The notes: generated by a model from the letters alone, not told the origin. Shown: positions 35,151-47,238, counted from the first letter of the stretch. The stretch is DNA of 64,000 nt from Kitagawia praeruptora (GCA_037693485.1 CM075345.1:109052001-109116000), one strand, 5' to 3'. A program made the numbers and translations.

Positions 35151-37952
35151 AACATCCCCACACTTAGCATTTGCACGTCCTCGGGCAAATAAGTGAAATA
35201 AAAACTAAGTCCTAACAAACATCACTTTCGTAGATGACACGATTGCATTGAGCATATGCAACAAGCCGTTAAACCCCTAGGCAGCCCTAGTAGGACGAGT
35301 GTTGTCTCGTGAGGGTTTATAGTGAATGTACCCACAAAATTCATCCAACCATGCAAAAGATCAATGCCAACACAACACCACACACACAAGTCCTCTCATG
35401 CCACATCAACTTAAGAATCAAAGCAAACATACGATGTCTTGGTGTCGAAAGTGCAAGTATCCACATAGTCTACTCAACCAACATGCAGAAGGTCATAAAA
35501 ATTCATGTCAAGTGTAAAAATCGTTGGTAATCATGCTAAGCCCACAAGAAATACATCTTTGAGTCTAAACCCGGGATCTCCTATGCCAAAACAAGTAATA
35601 ACTCACCTTTCACTCACAAACGAATATTCACTCAAGAACTAGGTTAAGTGTATCACTCAATTCCAACAAAATCATAAACACAACTTGACACTCGCAATCA
35701 ATCTCACTCTCAACACAACATACATCACTGATGACAATCAAAAGGTCTTTATTCGGGTTGTAATGGGCTAGGGACAAGGTATGTCAAGTAAAGCTAAAAC
35801 AGGTTATGTGTCAAAAGCTAGTACCCAATCAATAATCATTATTCAATTCCCTTTCTATTAAACAAATACTTCCCCACACTTGAATTTTTCAATAACCCTT
35901 ACATAATAACTTGACTAGTCGAATGAAAAAGGATCATACAAACATAAAAATGCTCTCAAATTTATTCATTTTTTTTTCTTTTTTTTTCTGTTTTTTTTTC
36001 TTTCTTTTTTCTTTTTTTTTTTCTTTTGAGAGCTAAGGAATAAGCACAATGATCCATAGATATTTTATGAATTTCGACTAGCAAGCATCAACCCAAGATC
36101 AATATTCCCCAAAAGTATGATCATCAATAACCCCCCTTTTATGAACACCTTATTACTCCCTTAAGCACGATACTAGCCTTTGACAATTTAGGTTCAAATT
36201 TAATATAAGGCCAATAGAATAAAAAGGATAATGGCAAGTAATGTGGTGTGTCACCGAAAGAATAGGATTAAGCTCAACGGGTTAACTAATTGATCATGTA
36301 TAAAAGGTGTGGAAATATGGGAAATACGAGGTTATACCTAATTGCCTTTATCATCTCATCATCAATTAATGTCATGCATTTCAAGAAAGATCTCAAGTAA
36401 GTGCTAGCAATGTAAACAACATGTGGACACTCAAGTAAACGAAAAATCATGCAAAAGATATGCATATAGGCTCAAAACTCACTTGGTGTGACAAAACATA
36501 ATCAATCCCAGGTAACAAGACTCTCTAACGCACCTACTTGTACTCAAAGCATGTAAACCAAGTCATCTTGCACATATTCATGTCATTCTAATCACTTACA
36601 ACATCCAATTAAGTCTACCAGCTTCAACTTGCTAGTGAAAGTGTGTGCACAAGAACAAAGCACGTCACTTCTCATACAAAAGCGTCAATAAACACAAGAA
36701 TTCTACGCATGCATGGGTGTATCAAGCAAAATACAACAACTAATCAAATTGCATGGCTAGAATTATTTTTGGTATTTTTAATTTTTTTTAATTTTTTTTT
36801 TTTTTAAACAAGTAATACACTACGTTGAGAACACCTCCCCACACTTAAGCGGTTCATTGTCCCCAATGAACTAACGAACAAGATATAAAACTACAACTAA
36901 AAACAAAATAAAATTACACTAAAAAGAAAAGAAAGAAAACTCCCCTGGAATCAAAGTGTCCTACTCAGCCTTGCTGTCGTCACCCTCGTCATCCTCATCA
37001 GATGAATCAGGCGGAGGGTACGGAAATTTTAGAACACTAGCACCACCTCTCCCACGCTTAGGAGCCATAAGAATCAATACCCAACTCACAAGAAGCTCAC
37101 CCAATAATTTCCAAGCAATATCACACCAAAAAATAGCCAAAATTCCAAGAATAATACAAAATCCCAATTTACAAGAACACAAATTCGTAATAAAAATAAG
37201 ATTAGAGAAAAGAATTACCCAATACGAATCAAAGAGGTGAACTTGCAATTAATTCCTCTTTAGAATTGAATTTTTAAAGAAGTAGAAAAGGAATTGGATT
37301 TGTATGTATAGGTGGGTATATATATTTGGGGAAAAAAATAAAAAATAAAATAATAATAATAATAATAATAAGAATAAAAAAAATAAAAATAAGAATAAAT
37401 AAAATAAATAAAATAAAATATGAAATAGGATATGAATTGGGAATAATTTGGAATTAATATGGGGCTAGAATTAGGATTTTAGGTGGAGAAAATAATTAGA
37501 AAAGGGGTAGGAATTGATTTAGGAGATGAATTGAATTTAATATAAAAACAACACATAAACACGCACATGTACTAACCTGGACAGTATCTGGCGCATGGAC
37601 AGAAGTAAAGTGGCGTTGAGGCGCTTCACGCGCGGAAGTCTTCTGTCCCCCCTGGCGCACTTGCGCGTGTGCTGGCGCATGATGCGCTGGCGAGTACTGT
37701 TCTGACTTTTTTTTTTTTTTTGAATAACACTACTACTCTTTTTTTTTCCTATACTAATGCATGGGTTGCCTCCCACCAAGCGCTTCTTTAACGTCAATAG
37801 CTTGACGTTACTTCCTCAAATCAAGGCGGTTTCAAAAGAATTACTGAACCGTTCTCAACAGACAAACCATTCATACGAACTTTGACATCTTGGTTGCTTG
37901 CTTTCCACAAATTTCTTCCTTCAGACTTCACCCTGATTTTACTTCCCAACGG
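35151..37952 (-). other. Athila-like 3' non-coding region, unit 2
   Basis: Near-identical to 28276-30926. It has the same three polypurine-like motifs (35155, 35871, 36836), a longer T-rich tract at 35968-36024, the small MAPKR frame at 36961-37068 and the GC-rich TGGCGCA cluster at about 37590-37695. No further gene. Confidence 0.75.
36961..37068 (-). CDS. Small acidic ORF MAPKRGRGG..., unit 2
   Basis: Copy of the frame at 30071-30178; the last Glu-Ala-Glu is Lys-Ala-Glu here. Status uncertain for the same reasons. Confidence 0.35.
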   Translation of the reverse strand: MAPKRGRGGASVLKFPYPPPDSSDEDDEGDDSKAE

Positions 37953-40634
37953 TCAAATCTTCTTCTTTTTCTTTTTCACACCCCTAGAGTGCTTCTTCGA
38001 ATCAACCGGCTGAACAAAACTTTCTTTTTCCTTATCATTGGTTTTCCACCTTCGCAACACGTTATCATGCCCCTCTTCAAAAATCACTAACTCATTATTG
38101 AAAAGGACATACCTCAAATGTGGTGGAAGTTTCCCAAGCTTAATACTCGAGAGATCTCGAACTGAAGAACTGTCAACGGAATCAATGTTGTGATCATTCA
38201 ATTCAAGAATCAATGAATCAACTTCAGCATGTCCTTCTCCTTCTGTAGCTTCAAGCATGAGCACTGCTTCCAATGTATCATTCAATAGAATCTGAGGAGT
38301 ATAATCTTGGACAATTTCATCTACAACATCAATACTGCAACAAGTATTCTCAAGCAAAGGGGATTTAAAAGCAGAGGTTAGAGTAAAAGCAATTTTATCA
38401 TCACCAACACTCAAGGTGAGAGTCCCACTTTTAACATCAATAATAGCACCTGCAGTACAAAGAAATGGTCTACCTAAAATAATAGGTATCTGACTATCCT
38501 CTTCCATATCTAGAACTACAAAGTCTACAGGAATATAGAATTTTCCAACCCTAACAGGCACATCCTCTAAAATTCCAAGGGGATATTTTATCGAACGGTC
38601 TGCCATTTGCAAAGTCATTTGTGTACATTTTAATTCTCCCATATTTAGTTTTTGAAAAACCGAGAGAGGCATGACTGAGACACTAGCGCCTAAATCACAT
38701 AAAGCTTTATCAATGAACAATGCACCTAAATGACATGGGATCGAAAAACTACCAGGATCTTTAAGCTTAGGTGGAGACTTATTCTGTAAAACAGCACTAC
38801 ACTCTTCAGTAAAAGCTACTGTCTCTACCTCACCAAAAGACCTTTTCTTAGTGAGAATATCCTTAAGAAACTTTGCATATGATGGAACTTGAGAAATTAA
38901 ATCAGTGAAAGGAACTGTTACCTCAAGATTCTTGACAAGTGTCATGAACTTACCAAACTGCTGGTCCACCTTAGTTCTGTTCATCCTGCTAGGGAATGGG
39001 AGCTTTGGCACAAATGGTGGAGGAGTAACTGCAGTCTTCTCTTTATCCTTTTTCTTGCTTTCCTCAATTTCATCTTTGTTTGCATCTTCAACAACTTTCT
39101 CTACCTTGTCTTTCTTAGAATCCTCTTTTTCTTTCTCAGTAGGAACATCGTCAGTAGGCATTGGAGGAGCATCATATGTACGACCACTCCTAAGAGTAAT
39201 GGCATTCACATTTTCCTTTGGCTGAGTTGATTGTGCTGGTAGAGAGCCTTGTTGCCTTGTAGATGAAGAACTAGCCATTTGAGCAATCTGAGTTTCCAAC
39301 ATCTTGTTATGAATCTCCATCTGGTTCATCTTTGTTTGCATTTGTAACAATATCTTCATCATATCACCTTGATTATCAGCCTGTGCAGCTTGATTGGCTT
39401 GAGGAGCATAATTCTGTTGAGGCCTTTGGAATCCAGGGGGATTCATAGGTCCTTGAGGAGGCCTATACTGCTGCTGTGGAGGAGGCTGGTACGACTGCTG
39501 ATATTGCTGCTGATTAGGAACATTTGTATTCTGAGTATTATTGTTCCTATACGAGAAGTTCGGATGATCCTTCCAACCAGGATTGTAAGTGTTGGAGTAT
39601 GGATTGTACTGCTGCCTCTGTTGGAAAACATTTTCTTGCTCCATCTGAAAATTATGTGAATTTTGAGCATTGTATTGGCAATCATTACCATAGTGGCCTT
39701 GGATGCCACAGACTTCACAAACAGGATTATTCATATGAGCCATGGATGACAATGCATTGATACTCATAGATTGAGTAGAGGGCTGAGATGTCTTCAATGA
39801 GTGGATCTCCTGAGTCAATGCAGCTAGTTGAGATGATAATAAAGAATAAGCATCCACTTCAAGTTTACCCCCTTTCTTGGTTGCTCTCGGATTACTGAAG
39901 TGATTGGCAGCCAAATTTGAAAGAAAAGCATGTGCATCATCAACTCCCTTATCCAGAAATACACCACCTGCAGCGTTATCAACCATACCTTTTGTCTCAG
40001 GATCAAGACCATTATAGAAGCATTTAAGAAGAAACCACTTCTCAAGACCATGGTGAGGGCATGCACGTTGATAATCCTTGAATCTGTCCCAAGCATCCCG
40101 TAGAGATTCACCATAATCTTGCTTAAAACCCATCATCTTGTCGATCAAATCGTCGGTTATGTTAGGAGGGAAGAACTCAGTTAAGAAGGCTTGAGCAATC
40201 TCATCCCACTTGGTCAATTCAATATCGTTCAACCACTTTTGAGCTTTATCACGAAGAGAGAAACCGAACAACATGACTTTCAACTGGTCTGGAGTGACTC
40301 CCTGATGTTTAATTGTAGAACAGAGCTGTTGAAACCTTTGCAGATGATTTGTAGGGTCTTCAGAGGCAAGTCCAGCAAATTGATTCTGTTGGATCATAGT
40401 GAGCAAAGCAGGCTTGATCTCAAAATTTGCTGCTTGAATCGCTGGCATAGCAAGGCCAGTAGGTACCCCACTCGGAGAGGGCTGTGAGTAATTCTTCAAA
40501 GATTTGGGAGGAAGGTCCGCCATCTCAATCTTTGGTTCAGATATCCTTTGCTGCTTTTCTTTCCTTTGTTGACTAAGAGGAGTTGTATCCTTTTTCGCTT
40601 GATCTACTTTCGTTTGAGACCTGGTCTTGGGCAT
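37953..40634 (-). CDS. gag-pro: Athila-like gag-protease polyprotein, unit 2
   Basis: 893 residues from the ATG at 40634. Same domains as the unit 1 copy, with a few substitutions: FFPPNI for IFPPNR, LLKCFY for LLKRFY, AHMNN for APMNN, QENVF for QANVF, EATEGEG for EAIEGEG. A TGG-to-TGA change at 37953 removes the last 44 residues after the lysine run. Gag core, knuckle and protease are unaffected, so it may still be functional as a polyprotein. Confidence 0.88.
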   Translation of the reverse strand: MPKTRSQTKVDQAKKDTTPLSQQRKEKQQRISEPKIEMADLPPKSLKNYSQPSPSGVPTGLAMPAIQAANFEIKPALLTMIQQNQFAGLASEDPTNHLQRFQQLCSTIKHQGVTPDQLKVMLFGFSLRDKAQKWLNDIELTKWDEIAQAFLTEFFPPNITDDLIDKMMGFKQDYGESLRDAWDRFKDYQRACPHHGLEKWFLLKCFYNGLDPETKGMVDNAAGGVFLDKGVDDAHAFLSNLAANHFSNPRATKKGGKLEVDAYSLLSSQLAALTQEIHSLKTSQPSTQSMSINALSSMAHMNNPVCEVCGIQGHYGNDCQYNAQNSHNFQMEQENVFQQRQQYNPYSNTYNPGWKDHPNFSYRNNNTQNTNVPNQQQYQQSYQPPPQQQYRPPQGPMNPPGFQRPQQNYAPQANQAAQADNQGDMMKILLQMQTKMNQMEIHNKMLETQIAQMASSSSTRQQGSLPAQSTQPKENVNAITLRSGRTYDAPPMPTDDVPTEKEKEDSKKDKVEKVVEDANKDEIEESKKKDKEKTAVTPPPFVPKLPFPSRMNRTKVDQQFGKFMTLVKNLEVTVPFTDLISQVPSYAKFLKDILTKKRSFGEVETVAFTEECSAVLQNKSPPKLKDPGSFSIPCHLGALFIDKALCDLGASVSVMPLSVFQKLNMGELKCTQMTLQMADRSIKYPLGILEDVPVRVGKFYIPVDFVVLDMEEDSQIPIILGRPFLCTAGAIIDVKSGTLTLSVGDDKIAFTLTSAFKSPLLENTCCSIDVVDEIVQDYTPQILLNDTLEAVLMLEATEGEGHAEVDSLILELNDHNIDSVDSSSVRDLSSIKLGKLPPHLRYVLFNNELVIFEEGHDNVLRRWKTNDKEKESFVQPVDSKKHSRGVKKKKKKI

Positions 40635-40747
40635 CAACAACTAAACAAGGAAAAGCAGTAAAATCGGTCTCAGTTGGAACAAAGGTTCCAAAGAGACAAG
40701 AGAAACAATATAAAACAATCAAACTAAAATTATAGAAACTAGGCGTC

Positions 40748-40765
40748 TCCCCGGCAGCGGCGCCA
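40748..40765 (-). other. Athila-like primer-binding site, unit 2
   Basis: Same 18-base Asp-type site as at 33854-33871, next to the right LTR. Confidence 0.9.
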
Positions 40766-40771
40766 AAAACT

Positions 40772-42044
40772 TGATGTGTAAAATTACGTCTAACCGCAAG
40801 CGCACGGTATCAATTGTAGTAGATACTAGCAAATACGGGTCGAATCCTCAAGGAGACAGTTTCAGTTTCAATTCAATTGCTATCAATTGTTTCTAGTCAC
40901 AACGATTGTTTTGGAATTTTATTAACTACTAAAACAAATTTAACAAAGTTTTAAATCAATTAATTAAAGGATCTAGGGCAATTCAGGTTCACCATGTTTA
41001 CACCAAACAAATCACAAAAGTATAGCTTTTCAATGGGATTAAGTAATTAAAGCATTGGTTAATCTTTCTCAAGCATTAACGCTCTCAGAATATCTAATGA
41101 TGTTCTCACACTCACCTTCAATTCTGCTAATTGTATGTAAGCCTCTAGTAGTAAAATCTCTCGATCTATTACTCCTATTGCAATCGATTAATCCGTGATA
41201 TTGCGCAATTACACAAATTAAGAATTAGAACATATCAATCAGAATTACTCTTTACCCATCAATCTACTAATCAAATTAAGCCCAAATCATGGTGCAAACA
41301 TGGCTCCCCTTAATACCCTAGAATTAAACAACTCACTCATTCTAGAAGTAAAAGCAATAATAATAATGAAAGAAGCCATGTAAAACATATAATAACAAAA
41401 CAAGATGAGATAAAGAGTACCTTAAACTTTGTATTAACGAAGAACAATGAAGATCCAAATTAAACCAAGTGCTTACAAAAGAAGAGATGAAGAGAGAAAA
41501 ACCAAAACCCTAGCTTATGTAAAAACGTCTGTATATGTCTATCTATTTATCACGTTTTCTCTTCCTTTTATAATAAAACCCCTTAATAAAATCTGATATC
41601 TATCTCCTAATAAAAGTATTTTTAATATCCTAATCAATTTACAAAAAGATATCCATAATTGAATAGGATTTTCTTGTAAAATTCGTCACTTCTTTTTCTC
41701 CTCTGTTTTTGGGCTCTTCCAGTTGGATTTTGCTTACTGGACCACCTCTGAATTAAAGAAAATTCCATAAGCTTCGCGTGGATAGTAAGATCGTCAAATT
41801 CTAACTTCTGGAACTCAAGATATGGCCCAAACAGTGCAGGTAGCCCGTATAGCCCAATATTACGAATTTTCTACTATTTTATCTCCAAAATAGCTCTTTT
41901 TGCTCCAAATCCTTCCAAGTCATGAATTCTTTATTTCCTAAAATAAAACAATAAAATCTATTAAATAAAAATCCAAATCAATGCAAAACACAATAAATAT
42001 GAGAATAAAATCATCTAAAATATATATAAAAATATACTCTATCA
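40772..42044 (-). repeat. Athila-like LTR, right (5' end of array)
   Basis: 1273 bp, ending CTCTATCA on the plus strand, then TSD GATGG. Private changes include AATAACAAAAC and GGATAGTAAG. Confidence 0.93.
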
Positions 42045-42400
42045 GATGGTTCACTTGCATAATTATCAGTAACAGGTAAGCGAAGTACTGAATTAACAAT
42101 AGATTCAGTAATATCAAAAGTATCTTGTCCTAAGTGTAGAACAATATTACCTGATTGACTCTGAGTAGAATCAATTACCTCAGCATTCTCCCAAGCTTGT
42201 GAAACAGCAGCTTGATTTATTTCTGGAGATGCTGACAATGCATAACTCAGTGGTCCTGTCGCCATGAAGTCCATTACCGGATGAAAATCAGCTAATACTC
42301 CTTTCTTGCTGGTGATTGCTGCAACATGATTATTCATCATAAAATCAAAGTCACCAAACTTGAAGGCTACTGATTTAGGTAGACTTCTCTGAGCTGCCAT
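42045..42400 (-). pseudogene. S2 Sirevirus aORF, N-terminal part
   Basis: The ATG at 42400 opens MAAQRSLPKSVAF, homologous to the S1 copy at 206. The frame is open to the Athila insertion and continues at 26997. Eight bases upstream of the ATG the minus strand reads TTCTTTTCAG, a candidate 3' splice site. About 1.5 kb separates it from the pol stop, so readthrough from pol cannot produce it. Confidence 0.8.
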
Positions 42401-43023
42401 TTTTTATCTGAAAAGAACTTGAGAAATCTTGAAATTGATTAATGATTTTGAGCACTTGAAAGAATGTTTTTGCTTCTGGAAATACGAATTAAAAGTTAGC
42501 AATAAACAATCAGAGTCTCAAAATAAAGATATATTCAAAAATCCTTCAGACCCACTAACCCACGTTGACACGTAGGTTGACAGGTGTCAGTCCCTGAAAA
42601 ATGCAATTTACCAACGATTTTTGGAAAATAAAATCCAACATTGATTTCAATTAAATAAATCAGAGTAAATCAAAATAAAGTCAATACTGATCAGCTTCAT
42701 TTTCTGATGTGATCTTTTTCACCAAGATAATCACAACTCTGAATGTGATTAAAAATAATAAAAATAATCATCAATCCTGATGAAATCACTTTCGTTTTCC
42801 TGATCACTATCATCCTGATTCCAAAGATTAAATGGAGTTCCACGTGGCAATTTTAGAATTTAACCTGAAAAGAACATCAATAATCTAAACACAAAACTTG
42901 TTAGATTGTCAAAAATATCTTGGAAATATGAAAGGACCAGTCATACGTATAGATATATATGCCGATACATTGAATATTTAAAATGACTGTTCAGCTTCTC
43001 ACTCTTTCCTTTATAAACCCTTG
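42401..43023 (-). other. S2 spacer between aORF and pol, aORF side
   Basis: AT-rich, no gene on the element strand. ATCCTGAT or its variants recur (about 42690-42835). The plus-strand TTTATAAACC at about 43009-43018 is a candidate TATA box for the opposite-strand ORF. Confidence 0.55.
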
Positions 43024-43476
43024 ATGTCTTTTGCCTTTCTTAACTCCAAAAACACACAAAACCTCTCTGTAAACACAGAGCTTCCACAAAATACAACGAC
43101 CTTCAATCCAATCTTTCGATTTCTCACAGATGATGAACACCAAAGATTCAATATTCGTCTCTTTGAAGAGATGACTTTTCTCATTGTTTTAGACATGATT
43201 GGAGTAGATCCATATAATGTCCAGAACATTTTCTTAGAACATCCATCTGTTGGATACAATCACCCTCTAACCTCCTCAAAACTTGAGGATGAAGAATTTG
43301 GCCGAGAGTCTGAGGTTGATCTTGATGAGGATGTTATACATTTAAGTCAGCTACTCTCATTCAAGTCGCCCAGACAAGGAATCCACGAGCAGATGAGACT
43401 GTTTAAATCCCCTGATGGATTTCTTGAGATGCTCCTTGTCCTGTATCTCAGAATACATATCATTAGACAAGTGTAG
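43024..43476 (+). CDS. Opposite-strand ORF in the S2 pol-aORF spacer
   Basis: 150 residues from the ATG at 43024 (MSFAFLNSKNTQ) to TAG at 43474-43476. The protein is acidic in its second half (KLEDEEFGRESEVDLDEDVI) with no domain I recognise. It runs against the Sirevirus transcript. TTTATAAACC sits only a few bases before the ATG, so transcription from that box would more likely start near 43040 and use an internal Met such as 43168. Downstream, 43510-43560 has TGTATGTAAT and AATGAAAATA, typical of plant polyadenylation regions. It could be a captured host fragment, a real antisense gene, or chance. Confidence 0.4.
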   Translation: MSFAFLNSKNTQNLSVNTELPQNTTTFNPIFRFLTDDEHQRFNIRLFEEMTFLIVLDMIGVDPYNVQNIFLEHPSVGYNHPLTSSKLEDEEFGRESEVDLDEDVIHLSQLLSFKSPRQGIHEQMRLFKSPDGFLEMLLVLYLRIHIIRQV

Positions 43477-43921
43477 GATTATCAGTAGAAGTTAGACAAA
43501 AAGATGTTGTATTTCATTTCCATGTATGTAATGCTTTCAATTAATGAAAATACAATTTCTTATTATCTACTTGTCTTTATTGTTTATTGACTGATTTGAA
43601 TGATAATATAAATTATCAGTATGCAAATATTAAAACTTGCTGGCATAGACTTAACACATCACAGAATTAGATTACTACACAAAGTAAACGTCAGGATCTG
43701 AAACAATTTTCACAATCCTGATACTGACACAATACTGATGACGTCAGCATCCTGATAACAATTCTAATCCTGATGATTATTAACAAGTCTATCATACTGA
43801 AATTTATCAAGGCAAAGTGTTATAGCTAAAGCATTTAACAATCAAATATAAATCCTGACAAGAATATCAAGTCTATAAGCTAAAAAGAACATACCTTGCT
43901 ACTTTTGCAGATGTTAAAGAT
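43477..43921 (-). other. S2 spacer, pol side
   Basis: No gene. Another group of ATCCTGAT/TACTGA motifs lies at about 43690-43860, like those at 42690-42835, so the opposite-strand ORF is bracketed by related short repeats. Confidence 0.5.
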
Positions 43922-45278
43922 CTAGAAATTTAACATTCCTAACTCACTTACTAATCTACTAAATGTATCCTCATCAAGTGGTTTAGTTAGAATATCTGCA
44001 AGCTGTTTGTCAGTAGGAACAAAATGAAGTTCCACAGTACCATTCTCAATATGTTCTCTAATAAAATGATACCTGACATCAATGTGCTTAGTCCTTGAAT
44101 GTTGAACTAGATTTTCTGCAATTTTGATAGCACTAGTATTATCACAAAACATAGGAATATTACTAAGTGTCATACCATAATCCATCGACTGATTTCTTAT
44201 CCAAAGGAGCTGTGCACAACAACTGCCTGCTGCTATGTACTCAACTTCTGTAATTGAGGTTGAGACAGATTGTTGCTTCTTGCTTGCCCAAGAAATCAAT
44301 TTGTTTCCCAAGAATAGACATGTACCTGTAGTGCTTTTCCTGTCTATCTTACACCCTGCATAATCAGAGTGTGAATAGCCAATTAGGAAGAAATCAGATT
44401 CTCTAGGATACCACAAACCAAGATTTGGAGTTCCTTTGAGATATCTAAAAATTCTCTTCACAGCAATTAAATGAGATTCCTCAGGATCACTTTGGAATCT
44501 AGCACTTAAACAGGTAGAAAACATTATATTTGGTCTACTTGCATTTAGATATAACAATGAGCCTATCATGCCTCTATAACTAGTATTATCCACACTCTTT
44601 CCCTTAGGATCAGAGTCTAGTTTAGTGGCTGTTGCCATGGGTGTTTTTGCAACTGCACAGTCTTGAAAGTCAAATCTTCTTAAAAGATCTTTGATATACT
44701 TTGACTGATTAATGAAAATACCAGTCTCAGTCTGTTTGACCTGCAAGCCTAAGAAATAATTTAATTCACCCATCATGCTCATCTGATACTTAGACTGCAT
44801 AAGCTTGCTAAACTTAGCACATAACTTTTCATTAGTAGAGCCAAATATGATATCATCAACATAAACTTGAACTAAAAGCAATTCACCTTTTATCTTTCTA
44901 AAGAATAGAGTTTTGTCAATTGTACCTCTTGTGAAGCCATTTTCAAGAAGAAATTTAGACAAAGTCTCATACCATGCTCTTGGTGCCTGCTTTAGTCCAT
45001 AGAGTGCCTTGTCAAGTTTGTAGACATGATTTGGAAAATTTGGATCAACAAATCCAGGTGGCTGTTCCACATACACTTCCTCATCAAGTTTGTCATTTAG
45101 AAAAGCACTCTTTACATCCATCTGGTATATATACCATGAATTTTGAATGAGCTGCAAATGCAAGAAACATTCTGATTGCTTCCAATCTTGCTACAGGTGC
45201 AAAGGTCTCATCATAATCAATGCCTTCTTTTTGAGAATAACCCTTGGCCACCAGTCTTGCTTTGTTTCTTACAATCAT
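43922..45278 (-). pseudogene. pol: S2 reverse transcriptase-RNase H
   Basis: Copia-type RT in order: [20 protein letters not shown], then [32 protein letters not shown], the intact catalytic QVYVDDIIFGS, and GELNYFLGLQV. RNase H follows with SDYAGCKIDRKSTTG and EVEYIAA, and the C-terminal motif QLADILTKPL. The stop at 43922-43924 is the natural end. Breaks: frameshifts at about 45275 (between integrase and RT) and at about 45150-45100. Apart from these the enzyme looks nearly intact, consistent with fairly recent activity. Confidence 0.9.
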
Positions 45279-47227
45279 ACCAGATCATCTAGCTTGTTTC
45301 TGAAAACCCATTTTGCACCAACAATGGATCTATCTTTAGGTCTTGGTACCAGTTTCCATACTTTGTTTCTCTCAAACTCATTTAACTCCTCCTGCATTGC
45401 AATTACCCAATCAGGATCCTGTAAGGCTTCTTCAACCTTCTTAGGTTCATTCTTTGAGAGAAGGCAACTATACAAGCATTCATTTTGAATTGATCTTCTA
45501 GTTCGAACACCACTATTTGGATCACCAATAATCAAATCTTCAGTATGATCCTTTGTCCATTTTCTAACAGGTGGTAGATTGACTCTGCTAGATTCTCCCC
45601 CTAAGTTAGTGGTATCTCTTGTAGAAGAATTCTCTCTGCCTTCAAAAGCTCCCCCTTGATCAGTAGAATCAGTAGATTCCATACTACTGCTAGTTACTGA
45701 TCTTTCCTCAGTAGACTCTGAAAGATCAGTTCCTGATGAAGTAGACTCTGAATAGCTAGTCTGCTCCTGATGATCACTGTGTTCTTCTTGATTTATTTGC
45801 TCCCCCTCAACAGTAGCATTCCTTTGAGAAGCAATAGAAATTCTTTCTGGAGAACCTTCATCATCACTGGAGAGGATCTCAGAATTCTTCAGATTTTCAA
45901 ATTCCAATTTGTCATGGCTCTCATCTGTTTGCAGAATTCCAAATTTCTTATCATCAAATGCAACATGAATTGATTCCATAACAATGTGAGTTCTGAGATT
46001 ATAAACTTTGAAGGCCTTAGATGCTGAATATCCTAGAAAGATTGCTTCATCCGATTTGGCTTCAAATTTTCCAAGTTGTTCTGGATGAACTTTTAGGACA
46101 TAGCATTTGCATCCAAAGATGTGACAGTATTTCACACTTGGTTTCTTTCCTTTGATCATCTCATAGGGAGTTTTTCCATGACTATTTACCAAAGTACAGT
46201 TTTGAGTGAAACATGCAGTGTTAATAGCTTCTGCCCAAAAATAGGTTGGAAGTTTTGCATCTGCAAGCATGGTTCCTGCTGCCTCTATGAGAGTCCTGTT
46301 CTTTCTTTCCACTACACCATTCTGCTGAGGTGTACCAGGTGCAGAAAACTGTTGAGTAATTCCATTGTCTGCAAAAAAATTCTCCATTGTAGAATTCTTG
46401 AATTCTGTACCATTGTCACTCCTAAGTACTTTGACTTTGTACTCAGAGTTATTCTGAATATTCTTGACAAGTTGAATGATTTGCTGAGGAGCTTCATCCT
46501 TCTTGTGTAGAAAGAACACCCATGTGAACCTTGTGAAATCATCCACTATTACTAGAGCAAATCTTTTCTTGCTGATAGACATAATGTTTACTGGACCAAA
46601 CAGATCAAGATGTAGCATGTGAAATGGTTCAGTAATTGAATTTTCAGTCTTGCTCTTGAAAGTGGTTCTTCTTTGCTTTCCAAGCTGACATGCATCACAA
46701 AGTCCATCTTGCACATAATTTGCCTGAGGTAGGCCTCTCACCAGATTGTGCTTAACAAATTGATAAAGCTTCTTGAAGTTGAGATGTGAGAGTTTCTTGT
46801 GCCAATTCCAGCTTTCATTACTTGTTTCTTTGCTGTAGAGACATCTAACAATTCCTTTAGATGTATCACTTAAGCTGGCTTCATATATGTTACCATGTCT
46901 TTGACTAGTTAGAACAATGTCTCCATTCTGAATATTCAAGATTTTGCATCCTTCTCTGTCAAAGATTGATTTGTAACCTTTATCACCCAGTTGACTTATG
47001 CTTAAAAGAGTATGTTTCAAGCCTTCAACCAGTGCTACATTTTCTATGATGACATTCCCCAAAACAATTGAGACATATCCCAGAGTTTCTCCTTTGTTGC
47101 CATCTCCAAAAGATATTACTGGGCCAGCTTTCCTCTCAAACTTTGTAAGCAGGGACTTCTTTCCAGTCAGATGTCCATAGCATCCACTGTCCAAGATAAT
47201 TGAATGCATATTTCCTGTGCCCTGCAA
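45275..47227 (-). pseudogene. pol: S2 protease-integrase
   Basis: The frame opens with the protease motif ILDSGCYGHLTG (family norm: LDSGCSRHMTG). Next is the pre-integrase zinc finger HKKLSHLNFKKLY with CDACQLGKQ, then the integrase core with the three acidic residues in HLDLFGPV, RSDNGTEF and NGVVERKNRTL. The C-terminal part has GYSASKAFKVYN and a long Ser/Thr/Glu-rich linker before the RT start (WVIAMQEELNEFERNKVWKL). It is a 650-residue open stretch without stops. It is joined to gag by a frame change near 47235 and to RT by a frameshift at 45275. Confidence 0.9.
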
Positions 47228-47238
47228 ACAAAAAGTAA

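Larger units (their letters stand above)
27003..42044 (-). mobile_element. Athila-like gag-protease element as an LTR-int-LTR-int-LTR tandem
   Basis: Three 1273-bp LTRs (27003-28275, 33878-35150, 40772-42044) separate two near-identical interiors (28276-33877, 35151-40771). The outer ends are flanked by one TSD, GATGG (26998-27002 and 42045-42049), so the whole array occupies a single insertion site in the S2 aORF. Each interior has an Asp-type primer site and one gag-protease ORF. Neither has RT, RNase H or integrase. LTR ends TGATAGAG...ACACATCA (minus strand). Confidence 0.93.
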
